A stretch of 33,063 nt of DNA from Oscillospiraceae bacterium (GTDB taxonomy: Bacteria; Bacillota; Clostridia; Oscillospirales; Ruminococcaceae). The stretch spans positions 1 to 33,063 of the forward strand of contig JAAYCI010000020.1 of NCBI GenBank assembly GCA_012729855.1. Reading direction: 5' to 3'. This document shows, in pieces, positions 6,215 through 14,116 of this stretch. The translations under genes were made by a program, and so were the position numbers. Under the pieces are notes generated by a model. The model made no database searches and was not told the origin of the DNA. It saw only the letters and a program-made list of their open reading frames with translations. Numbering within the stretch: the first letter of the stretch is position 1; the number at the start of each line of letters is the position of its first letter.

Positions 6215-7852
6215 TTGTTTAAAAAAAGTGTTTTGACCGGTGCGGCGCTGCTGCTGATAGGCTGCCTGACCGCTTGCGGGGCCACGGCAAACAGCCAGCC
6301 GGCCGGCGGGCAAAGCGCCGGCGGCCCCGCCCAAAGCCAGCCCGTGGCGGCCGCCAAAACCGAGGTGGTCATCGCCATAGACAGCGAGCCGGAAAGCGGC
6401 TTCGACCCCACTGTGGGCTGGGGGCACGGCGCCACGCCGCTTATCCAAAGCACGCTGGTGGCCTACACACCGGACAGGCAGTTTGAAAACGACCTGGCCA
6501 CCGGCTATACCCTGAGCGACGACGGCCTGGAGTGGCGCTTCACCCTGCGGCAGGACGCCTTTTTCACCGACGGCACGCCGGTAACAGCCGCCGATGTTGC
6601 TTTCACCTTCGTCACCGCCAAGGCCAGCCGCTCCACACTGGATTTGACCGGCCTTTTAAGCTGCGAGGCCGTGGGAGACACTGAGGTGGTCTTCACGCTG
6701 GCAAAACCGGCCAGCACCTTTTTGCACACCCTTGCCACCATTGGCATTGTGCCGCAGCATGCCTACGATGAAAACTACGGCAGCGCGCCCATAGGCAGCG
6801 GCCCCTGGAAGCTGGTGCAATGGCACCGCGGCGAGCAGGTGATACTGGAGGCCAACGAAGACTACTACGGCACGGCGCCGGCCATCAAAAAAGCCACCCT
6901 GGTTTTCATGGACGAAACCGCCGCTTTTGCCGCCGCACAGGCCGGCCAGGTGGACGTAGCCCTCACCAGCGCCACCCTGGCCACCCAGGCAATAAGCGGC
7001 ATGCGCCTGCAGGCGGTGACCACGCTGGACAACCGCGGCATCACGCTGCCCACCACCCCGGCCACCGGGCAAACGACCGACAGCGGCCACCCGGTGGGCA
7101 ACAACGTCACTTGCCATCTGGCTATACGGCAGGCATTGGCCACCGGCATAGACCGCGCGCAGATAGCACAGGACGCCCTGAACGGCTACGCCGACCCCGC
7201 GTACTCTGAAAACGACGGCATGCCCTGGAACAACCCGGCGGTACAGATTGAAACCGACGCCGAAAAAGCCCGCCAGCTGCTGGCCGATGCCGGCTGGGCC
7301 GACACCGACGGTGACGGCGTGGTGGAAAAGGGCGGCCTGCAAGCGGCCTTCACCTGCATCTACCCCGCGGGCGATTCGGTGCGGCAGGCCGTGGCCATGG
7401 CGGCGGCCCAGCAGGCGCGCGCGTTGGGCATTGCCATTACGGTGGAGGGCGTAAGCTGGAACGAACTCTCGCAGCGGATGTTCAGCGACGCGGTGCTGAT
7501 GGGCTGGGGCTCCTCGAACCCGATGACCAGCTACTACCTTTACCACAGCACCGGCGCCCTGCAAGACGACTACTACAACCCCGAGGGCTACCAAAACCCC
7601 ACGGCAGACGCTTACCTGGACGCCGCGCTGAACGCCACCACCCCCGAGGCCGCCAACGCCCAGTGGCAGCTGGCCCAGTGGAACGGCGAAACCGGCACGG
7701 CCATGCAGGGCGACTGCCCCTGGGTATGGCTGGTGAACGTGCAGCACCTGTACTATGTGCGCGGCGGGCTGGACATAGGCGCCCAGCAGCTGCACCCCCA
7801 CGGCGCCAGCTGGCCGCTTTTGCAAAACCTGGAGGACTGGACATGGAGCTGA
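6215..7852 (+). CDS. ABC transporter substrate-binding lipoprotein, peptide/nickel (SBP family 5) type
   Basis: 545 residues. A lipoprotein signal peptide ends in LTAC with Cys21 as the lipidated residue, followed by a Gly/Ala/Gln-rich linker and an SBP_bac_5 fold: VIAIDSEPESGFDP near the N-terminus, WRFTLRQDAFFTDGTPVTAADV (residues about 109-130), SGPWKLVQWHRGEQVILEAN, and HPVGNNVTCHLAIRQALATG, the family's central block. It captures a peptide, opine or metal chelate outside the membrane. Start is TTG 6215, set by GGAGG (6202-6206) 8 nt upstream. It is first in a five-gene operon and overlaps the first permease by 10 nt. The GNNVT block and the operon layout recall nickel-type systems, but I cannot fix the ligand. 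Confidence 0.92.
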   Translation: MFKKSVLTGAALLLIGCLTACGATANSQPAGGQSAGGPAQSQPVAAAKTEVVIAIDSEPESGFDPTVGWGHGATPLIQSTLVAYTPDRQFENDLATGYTLSDDGLEWRFTLRQDAFFTDGTPVTAADVAFTFVTAKASRSTLDLTGLLSCEAVGDTEVVFTLAKPASTFLHTLATIGIVPQHAYDENYGSAPIGSGPWKLVQWHRGEQVILEANEDYYGTAPAIKKATLVFMDETAAFAAAQAGQVDVALTSATLATQAISGMRLQAVTTLDNRGITLPTTPATGQTTDSGHPVGNNVTCHLAIRQALATGIDRAQIAQDALNGYADPAYSENDGMPWNNPAVQIETDAEKARQLLADAGWADTDGDGVVEKGGLQAAFTCIYPAGDSVRQAVAMAAAQQARALGIAITVEGVSWNELSQRMFSDAVLMGWGSSNPMTSYYLYHSTGALQDDYYNPEGYQNPTADAYLDAALNATTPEAANAQWQLAQWNGETGTAMQGDCPWVWLVNVQHLYYVRGGLDIGAQQLHPHGASWPLLQNLEDWTWS

Positions 7853-8859
7853 CGGGCGCCCCCACCAAAGCGGGCACCGCAAAGCGGGTGGCCTGGGCCG
7901 TGGCCAAAACGCTGCTGCGGGCGGTGTCGCTGGTGCTGGCGGCCACCCTGGTGGCATTTGTGCTGGTTAGCCTCTCGCCGGTGGACCCCGTGCAGCAGTA
8001 TGTGCTGGGCGCCGACGCTGTGAGCGCCGAGCAGCGCGAAGCCATTGCCGACTACTGGGGCCTGGACGACCCGCCCGTGCAGCGCTACCTGAACTGGCTG
8101 GGCGCGCTTTTGCGCGGCGACATGGGCACTTCCCTGCTGTACCGCCAGCCGGTGGCCGCCGTGATCGCCCAGCGCTTTATGAACACGCTGGCCCTGATGC
8201 TGACAGCCTGGGTGTTCTCGGGGCTCATCGGCTTTGCGCTGGGCTGCCTGATGGGCATGTGGCAGGGCAGCTGGGCAGACGGCATCCTGCGGCGGCTGTG
8301 TTTGGCGCTCAGCTCGGTGCCCACCTTCTGGCTGGGCATGGTGTTTTTGCTGGTGTTCGCGGTGGGGCTGGGCTGGTTCCCGGTGGGCTTTTCGGGGCCC
8401 ATTGGCATGGCCGACGGCGACGTAACCCTTTGGCAGCGGCTGCACCACCTGGCCTTGCCGGCCCTTACGCTGTGCTTTGTGTCCTTCGCCGGCGTGGCGC
8501 TGCATACCCGCCAAAAGCTGGTGGACGTGCTGCAAACCGACTATGTGCTGTTTGCCAGGGCAAGGGGCGCGGGGCGCTGGCACATTCTGAAACGCCACGG
8601 CCTGCGCAATATTGCGCTGCCGGCGGTCACCTTGCAGTTCGCGGCGTTTGCCGAGCTGTTTGGCGGCAGCATTCTGGCCGAGAACGTCTTCTCCTACCCC
8701 GGCCTGGGCTCGGCGGTGGCCGCCGCCGGGCTGAACAGCGACGTGCCGCTGCTGCTGGGCATCACGCTGGTGAGCACGCTGTTCGTCTTCACCGGCAACC
8801 TGGTGGCCAATATCCTTACCCGCGTGGTGGACCCGCGCACCCGGGTAAACGGTGCATAG
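7843..8859 (+). CDS. ABC transporter permease, DppB/OppB/NikB type
   Basis: 338 residues, with about six membrane helices. An N-terminal helix is followed by an external loop (SPVDPVQQYVLG...GLDDPPVQRYLNWLGALLRGDMGTSL) typical of the OppB/NikB family, and the cytoplasmic EAA-like loop reads DYVLFARARGAGRWHILKRHGLRN. It forms the membrane channel with the second permease. Start ATG 7843 overlaps the preceding gene and follows GGAGGA (7831-7836) by 6 nt; the longer open frame from 7663 is overlap with the binding-protein gene. Confidence 0.93.
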   Translation: MELTGAPTKAGTAKRVAWAVAKTLLRAVSLVLAATLVAFVLVSLSPVDPVQQYVLGADAVSAEQREAIADYWGLDDPPVQRYLNWLGALLRGDMGTSLLYRQPVAAVIAQRFMNTLALMLTAWVFSGLIGFALGCLMGMWQGSWADGILRRLCLALSSVPTFWLGMVFLLVFAVGLGWFPVGFSGPIGMADGDVTLWQRLHHLALPALTLCFVSFAGVALHTRQKLVDVLQTDYVLFARARGAGRWHILKRHGLRNIALPAVTLQFAAFAELFGGSILAENVFSYPGLGSAVAAAGLNSDVPLLLGITLVSTLFVFTGNLVANILTRVVDPRTRVNGA

Positions 8860-8949
8860 ATAGCGCTGCGGCTGGTGCTGCCTATTTGCCGCAGGCATCA
8901 CACACAGCCGCGGGGAATGCTTTTTTGCATGATCTTGGATTTCCACAGA

Positions 8950-8991
8950 GGCACGGCCGCGAGTGCGGTAAAGGCGCCGTGCCGGGGTTTT
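8950..8991 (+). terminator. Terminator-like hairpin inside the ABC operon
   Basis: GGCACGGC (8950-8957) pairs with GCCGTGCC (8976-8983), followed by GGGG and TTTT (8988-8991). It sits in a 165-nt gap between the two permease genes. Upstream in the same gap is a second small hairpin, ATGC-TTTTTT-GCAT. The stem should reduce read-through to the second permease and the ATPases, unless another promoter exists in the gap. Confidence 0.5.
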
Positions 8992-9024
8992 ATGCACCGC
9001 TTACTTTAGAAAGGAGGCCCGCCC

Positions 9025-9879
9025 ATGGACAGGCCGCTGGCGTTTGACCCACCCTTGCCGCGCCAAAACCGCCGGCTGCGCACGGCTGTGGGCTGCGGCA
9101 TCCTGCTGGCCATTGTGGCGGCCATTTTTGTGGCGGGCCTCTTTATTGGCAACGCTGCCGTAGCGGCCGACTTTGCCCAAAAGGGCCTGCCGCCCAGCTG
9201 GCAGCACCCCTTTGGCACCGACTGGCTGGGCCGCGACATGCTGCTGCGCACGGTGAAGGGGCTGTCGGTGTCCATCACCGTGGGGGCAGTGGCGGCACTG
9301 GCTAGCGCGGTCATCGCCATTGTAATGGCGGCACTGGCGGCGGCCGGGCCCCGGTGGCTGGGCGGGGCGGTCAACTGGCTCATCGACCTGGCCATGGGCG
9401 TGCCCCACCTGGTGCTGCTTATCCTCATTGCCTTTGCCTGCGGGCGGGGCATGGGCGGGCTGCTGCTGGGCATTGCCGTTACCCACTGGATGAACCTGGC
9501 CCGCCTGCTGCGCGCCGAAATGCTGCAGCTGCGCGGCCAGCCCTATGTGATGGTCTCCCGCCGGCTGGGGCACTCCCCCGCCTGGGTGGTGCGGCGGCAC
9601 TTTTTGCCCCACCTGCTGCCCCAGTGCCTCGTAGGGCTGGTGCTGCTGTTCCCGCACGCCATTCTGCACGAGTCGGCGCTGTCCTTTCTGGGCTACGGCC
9701 TGCCGCCCGAGCAACCGGCCATTGGCATCATTTTGTCGGAGAGCCTGCGCTACCTGACCGGCGGCATGTGGTGGCTGGCGGTCTTCCCCGGCCTGGCGCT
9801 GGTGGCGCTGGTTATTTTGTTCGACACACTGGGCAACGGCCTGAAAAAGCTGCTGGCCCCGGCCAGTGCGCAGGAATAG
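9025..9879 (+). CDS. ABC transporter permease, DppC/OppC/NikC type
   Basis: 284 residues. The N-terminal OppC-type helix (about 20-45) is followed by PFGTDWLGRDMLLRTVKGLSVS, the family signature, and an EAA-type loop (RGQPYVMVSRRLGHSPAWVVRRHFLPH). ALSFLGYGLPPEQPAIGIIL is the conserved C-terminal block. It pairs with the permease at 7843-8859. AAAGGAGG lies 8 nt before ATG 9025. Unlike its neighbours, it is separated from the preceding gene by a structured 165-nt gap. Confidence 0.93.
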   Translation: MDRPLAFDPPLPRQNRRLRTAVGCGILLAIVAAIFVAGLFIGNAAVAADFAQKGLPPSWQHPFGTDWLGRDMLLRTVKGLSVSITVGAVAALASAVIAIVMAALAAAGPRWLGGAVNWLIDLAMGVPHLVLLILIAFACGRGMGGLLLGIAVTHWMNLARLLRAEMLQLRGQPYVMVSRRLGHSPAWVVRRHFLPHLLPQCLVGLVLLFPHAILHESALSFLGYGLPPEQPAIGIILSESLRYLTGGMWWLAVFPGLALVALVILFDTLGNGLKKLLAPASAQE

Positions 9880-9891
9880 GAGGCCCATACC

Positions 9892-10830
9892 ATGGACATA
9901 AATGCAGCCCCGCTGCTGGAAGTGGATGGCCTTTGGGTGCGTTTTGGGCGCACCCGGGGCCGCTTTGCGCAGGGGCAGCTGGAGGCCATCCGTGATTTGT
10001 CCCTCACCGTGCGGGCCGGGGAGATTGTGGCGGTGGTGGGGGCGTCGGGCGCCGGCAAAAGCCTGCTGGCCCAGGCCGTGATGGGCCTGCTGCCCACAGG
10101 CGCCACCATGGGCGGCGCCCTGCGCTATAAAGGCCAGCCGCTTACACCCAAACGGCAGCGGCAGCTGCGTGGCCGCGAGATGGCACTGGTGCCGCAGGCC
10201 ATCACCTGGCTGGACCCGCTGATGCGGGTGGGCCCGCAGGTGCGCGGCGGAGATAACCGCCCGCAACAGGCTGAAAGGCAGCGTGCGGTGTTTGCCAGGC
10301 TGGGCCTTGCGCCCCAAACGGAAAGGCTTTACCCCTTCCAGCTTTCGGGCGGCATGGCCCGGCGGGTGCTGCTGTCTACCGCTGTTATTGGCACAGCGCA
10401 GCTCCTCATTGCCGACGAGCCCACCCCCGGCATGGCGCCCGGGCAGGCCGCCGAGGCCCTGGGCATTCTGCGGCAGCTGGCCCATGACGGCCGCGGTGTA
10501 TTGCTCATCACCCACGATTTGGAGCTGGCCGTGCGCTTTGCGGGCAGCATCGTGGTGTTCTACGCCGGCACCACGGTGGAGGAGGCTTTGGCCGCCGACT
10601 TTGCCGCCGGCCCCGCCGCGCTGCGCCACCCCTACAGCCAGGCGCTGTGGCGGGCCCTGCCGCAAAACGGCTTTGAGGCCACCGCCGGCAGCCAACCCCA
10701 CGCCGGCACACCGCTGCCCGGCTGCCTGTATGCCCCCCGCTGCCCGCTTATGACCGCCGCTTGCACACAGCAAAACCCGCCTCTGCGCGCTCTGCGGGGC
10801 GGGATGGTGAGGTGTATCCATGCAACTTGA
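9892..10830 (+). CDS. ABC transporter ATP-binding protein, DppD/OppD/NikD type
   Basis: 312 residues. Walker A GASGAGKS (50-57), Q-loop VPQA, signature LSGGM, Walker B LLIADEPT, switch His in LLITHD. The C-terminal extension PGCLYAPRCPLMTAAC is the oligo_HPY domain with conserved cysteines, which in some family members binds a [4Fe-4S] cluster. It powers the importer together with the next gene. Signature LSGGM rather than LSGGQ is a small departure. AGGAGG precedes ATG 9892; the gene overlaps the next by 11 nt. Confidence 0.93.
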   Translation: MDINAAPLLEVDGLWVRFGRTRGRFAQGQLEAIRDLSLTVRAGEIVAVVGASGAGKSLLAQAVMGLLPTGATMGGALRYKGQPLTPKRQRQLRGREMALVPQAITWLDPLMRVGPQVRGGDNRPQQAERQRAVFARLGLAPQTERLYPFQLSGGMARRVLLSTAVIGTAQLLIADEPTPGMAPGQAAEALGILRQLAHDGRGVLLITHDLELAVRFAGSIVVFYAGTTVEEALAADFAAGPAALRHPYSQALWRALPQNGFEATAGSQPHAGTPLPGCLYAPRCPLMTAACTQQNPPLRALRGGMVRCIHAT

Positions 10831-11458
10831 AGCGGCAAACGTCACCTTCCGGTATACGGCCAAAGGCCCGGCGGTGCTTTCGGGCGTGTCCTTCGCGGTG
10901 AAAGCGGGCGAACGGGTGGGCCTGCTGGGCCCCAGCGGCCAGGGCAAAACCACACTGGCGCGGCTGCTGGCCGGGCATCTGCGGCCCACAGAAGGCCGGG
11001 TGCTGCTAAACAGCCAGCCCCTGCCTGCCAAAGGCGCGCTGCCGGTGCACCTGATAAGCCAGCACCCCGAGACCGCCGTGAACCCCCGCTGGAAGATGCG
11101 CCAGGTGCTGGAGGAAGCCGGCGCGCCGGACCCCGACATGCTTGGGGTGCTGGGCATAGAGCCGGAATGGCTGGAACGCACGCCGGGCATGCTTTCGGGC
11201 GGGGAGCTGCAGCGTTTTTGCGTGGCCCGTGCGCTGGCATCGGGCGCGCGGTTCATCATTGCCGACGAAATAAGCACCATGCTGGACGCCATTACACAGG
11301 CACAGATATGGCAGCACCTGCTGGCCCACGCCGAGCGCCGCCGGCTGGGGCTGGTGGTGATTACCCACAACCCGGCACTGGCACAGCGGGTGTGTACCCG
11401 GGTGGTGCGGCTGGAAACACTTGCCCATCCGGCGCCAAACAGCGCAAGCGCCCAATAG
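10820..11458 (+). CDS. ABC transporter ATP-binding protein, DppF/OppF/NikE type (short)
   Basis: 212 residues. Walker A GPSGQGKT (37-44), signature LSGGE, Walker B FIIADEIS with the catalytic Glu, and switch His in VITHN. It lacks the C-terminal oligo_HPY extension, which makes it shorter than OppF (about 310) and nearer the compact NikE form. That supports a nickel- or small-ligand-type system, though not conclusively. It is last in the operon, with a terminator 6 nt after the stop. Confidence 0.92.
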   Translation: MQLEAANVTFRYTAKGPAVLSGVSFAVKAGERVGLLGPSGQGKTTLARLLAGHLRPTEGRVLLNSQPLPAKGALPVHLISQHPETAVNPRWKMRQVLEEAGAPDPDMLGVLGIEPEWLERTPGMLSGGELQRFCVARALASGARFIIADEISTMLDAITQAQIWQHLLAHAERRRLGLVVITHNPALAQRVCTRVVRLETLAHPAPNSASAQ

Positions 11459-11463
11459 CAGAT

Positions 11464-11489
11464 ACCCAAAAACATGCTGTTTGGGTTTT
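11464..11489 (+). terminator. Terminator of the ABC transporter operon
   Basis: ACCCAAA (11464-11470) pairs with TTTGGGT (11480-11486), followed by TTT. Confidence 0.75.
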
Positions 11490-11508
11490 CGGCGCTATGT
11501 GCCTGATA

Positions 11509-11536
11509 TTGACAGGTGGCCAAAAAATGCTATTAT
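11509..11536 (+). promoter_or_regulatory. Promoter of the tRNA-like gene
   Basis: Consensus -35 TTGACA (11509-11514), 16-nt spacer, -10 TATTAT (11531-11536). Predicted start is near 11543, about 27 nt before the tRNA-like sequence. Confidence 0.75.
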
Positions 11537-11569
11537 GTCACAGCGAACAGCACACTTGCCACCCACCAC

Positions 11570-11642
11570 GCGGGTTTAGCTCACCCGGTAGAGCGTCTGC
11601 TTCCCAAGCAGGAAATCAGGGCTTCAAGCCCTCTCACCGGCT
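11570..11642 (+). tRNA. tRNA-Gly(CCC)-like gene with degenerate acceptor and T arms
   Basis: A 7-2-4-8-4-1-5-7-5-5-5-7-5-7 cloverleaf layout fits: TAGCTC at positions 8-13, D loop with GG, anticodon loop TTCCCAA giving anticodon CCC (11603-11605), 5-nt variable loop, T loop TTCAAGC. Its own consensus promoter and a terminator at 11653 make expression likely. Pairing is imperfect: acceptor pairs 3-70 (G-G) and 7-66 (T-C) fail, and the T stem closes with C-C plus a G-U. No CCA is encoded. It may be a functional but unusual glycine tRNA, a specialised tRNA-like RNA, or a decaying gene. Confidence 0.6.
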
Positions 11643-11652
11643 CTTTAAATAT

Positions 11653-11686
11653 AACTTGTTATCGACAAAATCGGTGACAAGTTTTT
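11653..11686 (+). terminator. Terminator of the tRNA-like transcription unit
   Basis: AACTTGT (11653-11659) pairs with ACAAGTT (11677-11683), and the T-run spans 11682-11686. It closes a short unit that holds only the tRNA-like gene. Confidence 0.75.
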
Positions 11687-11714
11687 ATTTGCTCAAAATT
11701 TCCATTTCAGCTAC

Positions 11715-11900
11715 ATGGCCCCGCAGGTGATTTGCCGCGGCAAGGAGATCACCACGGCCATCTTAGAGCAGTGGAAGGCCGAGACGCTGGAGCGCATTGC
11801 CAGCGGCACCACCACCTTCCGCGGGGAGGAAAAGTACCGCGTGCACTGGAAGAGCATGACCCGCGGCCCGCCACCGGAAGGAAGACACGGGGTGTCAACC
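11715..11900 (+). other. Possible gene remnant downstream of the tRNA-like gene
   Basis: GC-rich, codon-like sequence starts abruptly at about 11713 after AT-rich DNA. It reads from ATG 11715 as an acidic/basic peptide (ICRGKEITTAILEQWKAETL and on) for about 60 residues, then loses coding character. There is no ribosome binding site, and the frame only continues as antisense of the TRAP binding-protein gene. I recognise no family. It could be the leftover end of an element once inserted at the tRNA. The rest of 11690-11993 holds only the inverted repeat listed next. Confidence 0.25.
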
Positions 11901-11925
11901 CTACAGTTTGGGTATGGGGTGCGCA

Positions 11926-11965
11926 ATAACGGGGCCACCGGTTTTTTTGCCGGCGGCCCCGTTAT
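11926..11965. terminator. Large inverted repeat at the end of the TRAP operon
   Basis: ATAACGGGGCC (11926-11936) pairs with GGCCCCGTTAT (11955-11965), and an inner CCGG/CCGG pair brings the loop down to a short homopolymer tract (T7 on the plus strand). It lies 28 nt beyond the stop of the last TRAP-operon gene. There is no T-run after the stem in either direction, so its efficiency as a terminator is uncertain. Confidence 0.5.
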
Positions 11966-11993
11966 CAGTTCCCTCTGCTATGGTCCAGCGCAC

Positions 11994-13178
11994 TTATTCA
12001 GGTTGGCCAAACCTCCTGGGCGCGTCATAGCCCACCTCCGCGGCAAACTCGTAAAATTCGGTGAAAATCTTTTTGCCGGGCAGGCCCGCCGCCTCCAGCT
12101 CTTCAATGGCCGTCACGGCGGGGTCGTCAATCAGGTTTACCCATTTTTCACGCTCCTCGTCGGTGATTTGGGTGATGGTGGTGCCGTTTTCTTCCATCAT
12201 TTCAAACGCCAGCTTTTCTTCCTCTTGTGCGCGCGCCACGCAGGCGGGGCCATACACCTCAAAGCCCACGTCCAGCATCACCTGCTGCAGGTCTTCCGGC
12301 AGCGTGTTCCATTTGTCCATGTTCATAATCATGGCCGTGGCCGCCGTGCAGCCAAAGTCGGCCTTCAGGTAGTAGGGCGCCACTTCATACAGCTTATACC
12401 CGGCGGCCCCGTTGGCGTAGATTATCCACGACTCGTACACGCCGGTTTGCAGGCTGGTGTAGGCCTCGTTCAGGTTGGACTGCACCCCCACGCCGCCCGT
12501 GTTGGACAGCAGGCCCAGGTTTGCACCCGCGGCGGCTATCTTGTGGCCTTTCAGGTCGTCCACGCCCTTAATCTCCCACTGGGAGATGATGTGGTAACTG
12601 GCAGAGGCGCCGCCCAGGCCCAGAATCTTAACATTAAATCCTTCAAAGTGGTTGTCGATGGCTTCCTGGTTGGCCTGGTAAACTTTTTTGGCTACCTGGT
12701 AGGTTTTGTCAATCTCTGGTATGCCGAAGGGCATGTAGTTGGTGTAGTTCAGCACCTGTGCCTTCACCGGCTCGAACACGGCGGCCATCAGCCCGATGTC
12801 CAACAGGCCCGTCTCGGTGGCCTCCAATACGTCTGCCAGCGGGGCGATGGTGCCGCCAAAGCCCTCGGTGAAGCTGACGGTGTACCCCAGCTCCGCCGCC
12901 CGCTTGATCACCTCCGGCTCAAAGGCGTCGGAGGCGCAGGAGACGTAGGCAAAGCCCGTGGGGCTGTGCCCCGCGCCAATGATAAACTCAAAGCTGCCTT
13001 TGCTGCCCGGTTCCACAGCACCGGCCGGGGCGGCCGGCTCAGACGCCGGCGGGGTGCCTGCATCGGGCGTGCTGGCCGCGGCCGATGCGCCCCCGGGCGC
13101 GGCAGACGTGGAATTGCCGCACGCTGCAAACGGGAACACCAACAGGATGCACAGGCATAAAACCAATAGCTTTTTCAT
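11994..13178 (-). CDS. TRAP transporter substrate-binding lipoprotein (DctP family)
   Basis: 394 residues. A lipoprotein signal peptide (MKKLLVLCLCILLVFPFAAC; Cys20 lipidated), an Ala/Ser/Pro linker to about 60, then a DctP-like periplasmic-binding fold: GHSPTGFAYV near its start, VLEATETGLLDIGLM, GVDDLKGHKIAA and MIMNMDKWNTLPEDLQQVM, which are typical TRAP binding-protein blocks. DctP proteins bind carboxylates through a conserved Arg; the usual Arg region here reads VKILGLGG, so the ligand mode may differ. It captures the substrate for the DctQM membrane pair. The start at 13178 follows AAAGGA by about 8 nt; an ATG at 13187 has no spacing to it. It is last in the operon, separated from its permeases by an MBL gene. 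Confidence 0.92.
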   Translation of the reverse strand: MKKLLVLCLCILLVFPFAACGNSTSAAPGGASAAASTPDAGTPPASEPAAPAGAVEPGSKGSFEFIIGAGHSPTGFAYVSCASDAFEPEVIKRAAELGYTVSFTEGFGGTIAPLADVLEATETGLLDIGLMAAVFEPVKAQVLNYTNYMPFGIPEIDKTYQVAKKVYQANQEAIDNHFEGFNVKILGLGGASASYHIISQWEIKGVDDLKGHKIAAAGANLGLLSNTGGVGVQSNLNEAYTSLQTGVYESWIIYANGAAGYKLYEVAPYYLKADFGCTAATAMIMNMDKWNTLPEDLQQVMLDVGFEVYGPACVARAQEEEKLAFEMMEENGTTITQITDEEREKWVNLIDDPAVTAIEELEAAGLPGKKIFTEFYEFAAEVGYDAPRRFGQPE

Positions 13179-13215
13179 CGTCTTCATCCTTTCTGGCCTA
13201 TCAAAGTCTGCTTTC

Positions 13216-14043
13216 TTATTGCACACCGTAGTAAACCAGCGCAGGCTCGTGGCCGCAGAGGATATATTTGCCACTCATCTCGGGCACCCGCGCCAGCAGT
13301 TTGTAATAGCTTTGGTATTGGGCGTAGTGGTCGTATATTAGCGAATGCACAATGATGGGCCCGTGAGAGGCCGGCTGGGCCGTGGCGGGGTCTATCCGGA
13401 TCACCTCGCCGTCCACCGTGAGCAGTTCCTCCAGCTGCGGGTTGAAAAACAGCACATTGTGGAACATATCGCCCACAATGATGCGCGGGCCGTCGTCTGT
13501 GGGCACCAGGATACTCATGCTGCCCAGGGTGTGCCCCGGCGTTTTGATGAGTTGCAGGCCGTTGGCCAGCTCCACATCGCCCTCCACCATGCACACACGG
13601 GGCATGGCGCGGAAGGTATCGATCACCTGCATGTCGTAGTCGCCGCGCACCTGCTGCGACGGCAACGGGTTCAAAAGGTTGAGCCACTCGTCCTTCTGGA
13701 AGATGTTCAGCGCGTCCATGAAATATTCGCAGGCGCCCGTGTGGTCGTTGTGCAGGTGGGTGTACAGCACCATGTGGATGTCTTTCGGTTCCAGCCCCTC
13801 TTGTTTCAGCGCGTCCAGCACATAGCGGGTGCCGCCCACGGCGGGGTTTCCGCCCCAGGCCTTGCCGTCCACAATAAAGCGTTCGTGGATACCGGTGTCC
13901 ACCAGCACATTCTGGCCGTCCTTCTGCAGCAAAAAGCCCAGATAGGGGGACTGCCGCTCAATGCCTGCGTACATGCCGTTGCACAGTTTGGACAGGTTTG
14001 ATTTGATTTCTCCGTAGTTCAGTACTTTAATGCGCCATCCCAT
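13216..14043 (-). CDS. MBL-fold metallo-hydrolase, N-acyl homoserine lactonase-like (1)
   Basis: 275 residues of the metallo-beta-lactamase fold. Metal site: HLHNDH at 96-101 (HxHxDH), His in TPGHTLGS, Asp in VGDMFHN and a late His in CGHEP, so two metals can be bound. The TG-IH...VDGKAWGG block after the first strands is shared with its paralogue at 17770-18591. It resembles AHL lactonases (AiiA type), which open lactone rings, but position within a transport and catabolism operon points to a metabolic lactone or ester rather than quorum signals. AAAGGAG lies 8 nt before ATG 14043. It lies between the TRAP large permease and the binding-protein gene. Confidence 0.9.
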   Translation of the reverse strand: MGWRIKVLNYGEIKSNLSKLCNGMYAGIERQSPYLGFLLQKDGQNVLVDTGIHERFIVDGKAWGGNPAVGGTRYVLDALKQEGLEPKDIHMVLYTHLHNDHTGACEYFMDALNIFQKDEWLNLLNPLPSQQVRGDYDMQVIDTFRAMPRVCMVEGDVELANGLQLIKTPGHTLGSMSILVPTDDGPRIIVGDMFHNVLFFNPQLEELLTVDGEVIRIDPATAQPASHGPIIVHSLIYDHYAQYQSYYKLLARVPEMSGKYILCGHEPALVYYGVQ

Positions 14044-14116
14044 GTTTTGAACTCCTTTCTGTGTGTGTTTCCAGTTGCTTGTGGCAGGCCCGGTCCTCTT
14101 TGCCGGGCCCGCCTGC

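Noticed and set aside
9001-11523. An 840-codon open frame on the minus strand across the ABC permease and ATPase genes.
   Set aside because: It is antisense to four well-supported transporter genes with conserved motifs, lacks a ribosome binding site, and its translation is low-complexity (His/Gln/Gly/Arg-rich), as expected for the complement of GC-rich codons.
11715-13160. A 481-codon plus-strand frame over the TRAP binding-protein gene.
   Set aside because: Only the first 60 or so codons lie outside the DctP gene; the rest is antisense to it and contains no recognisable domain.
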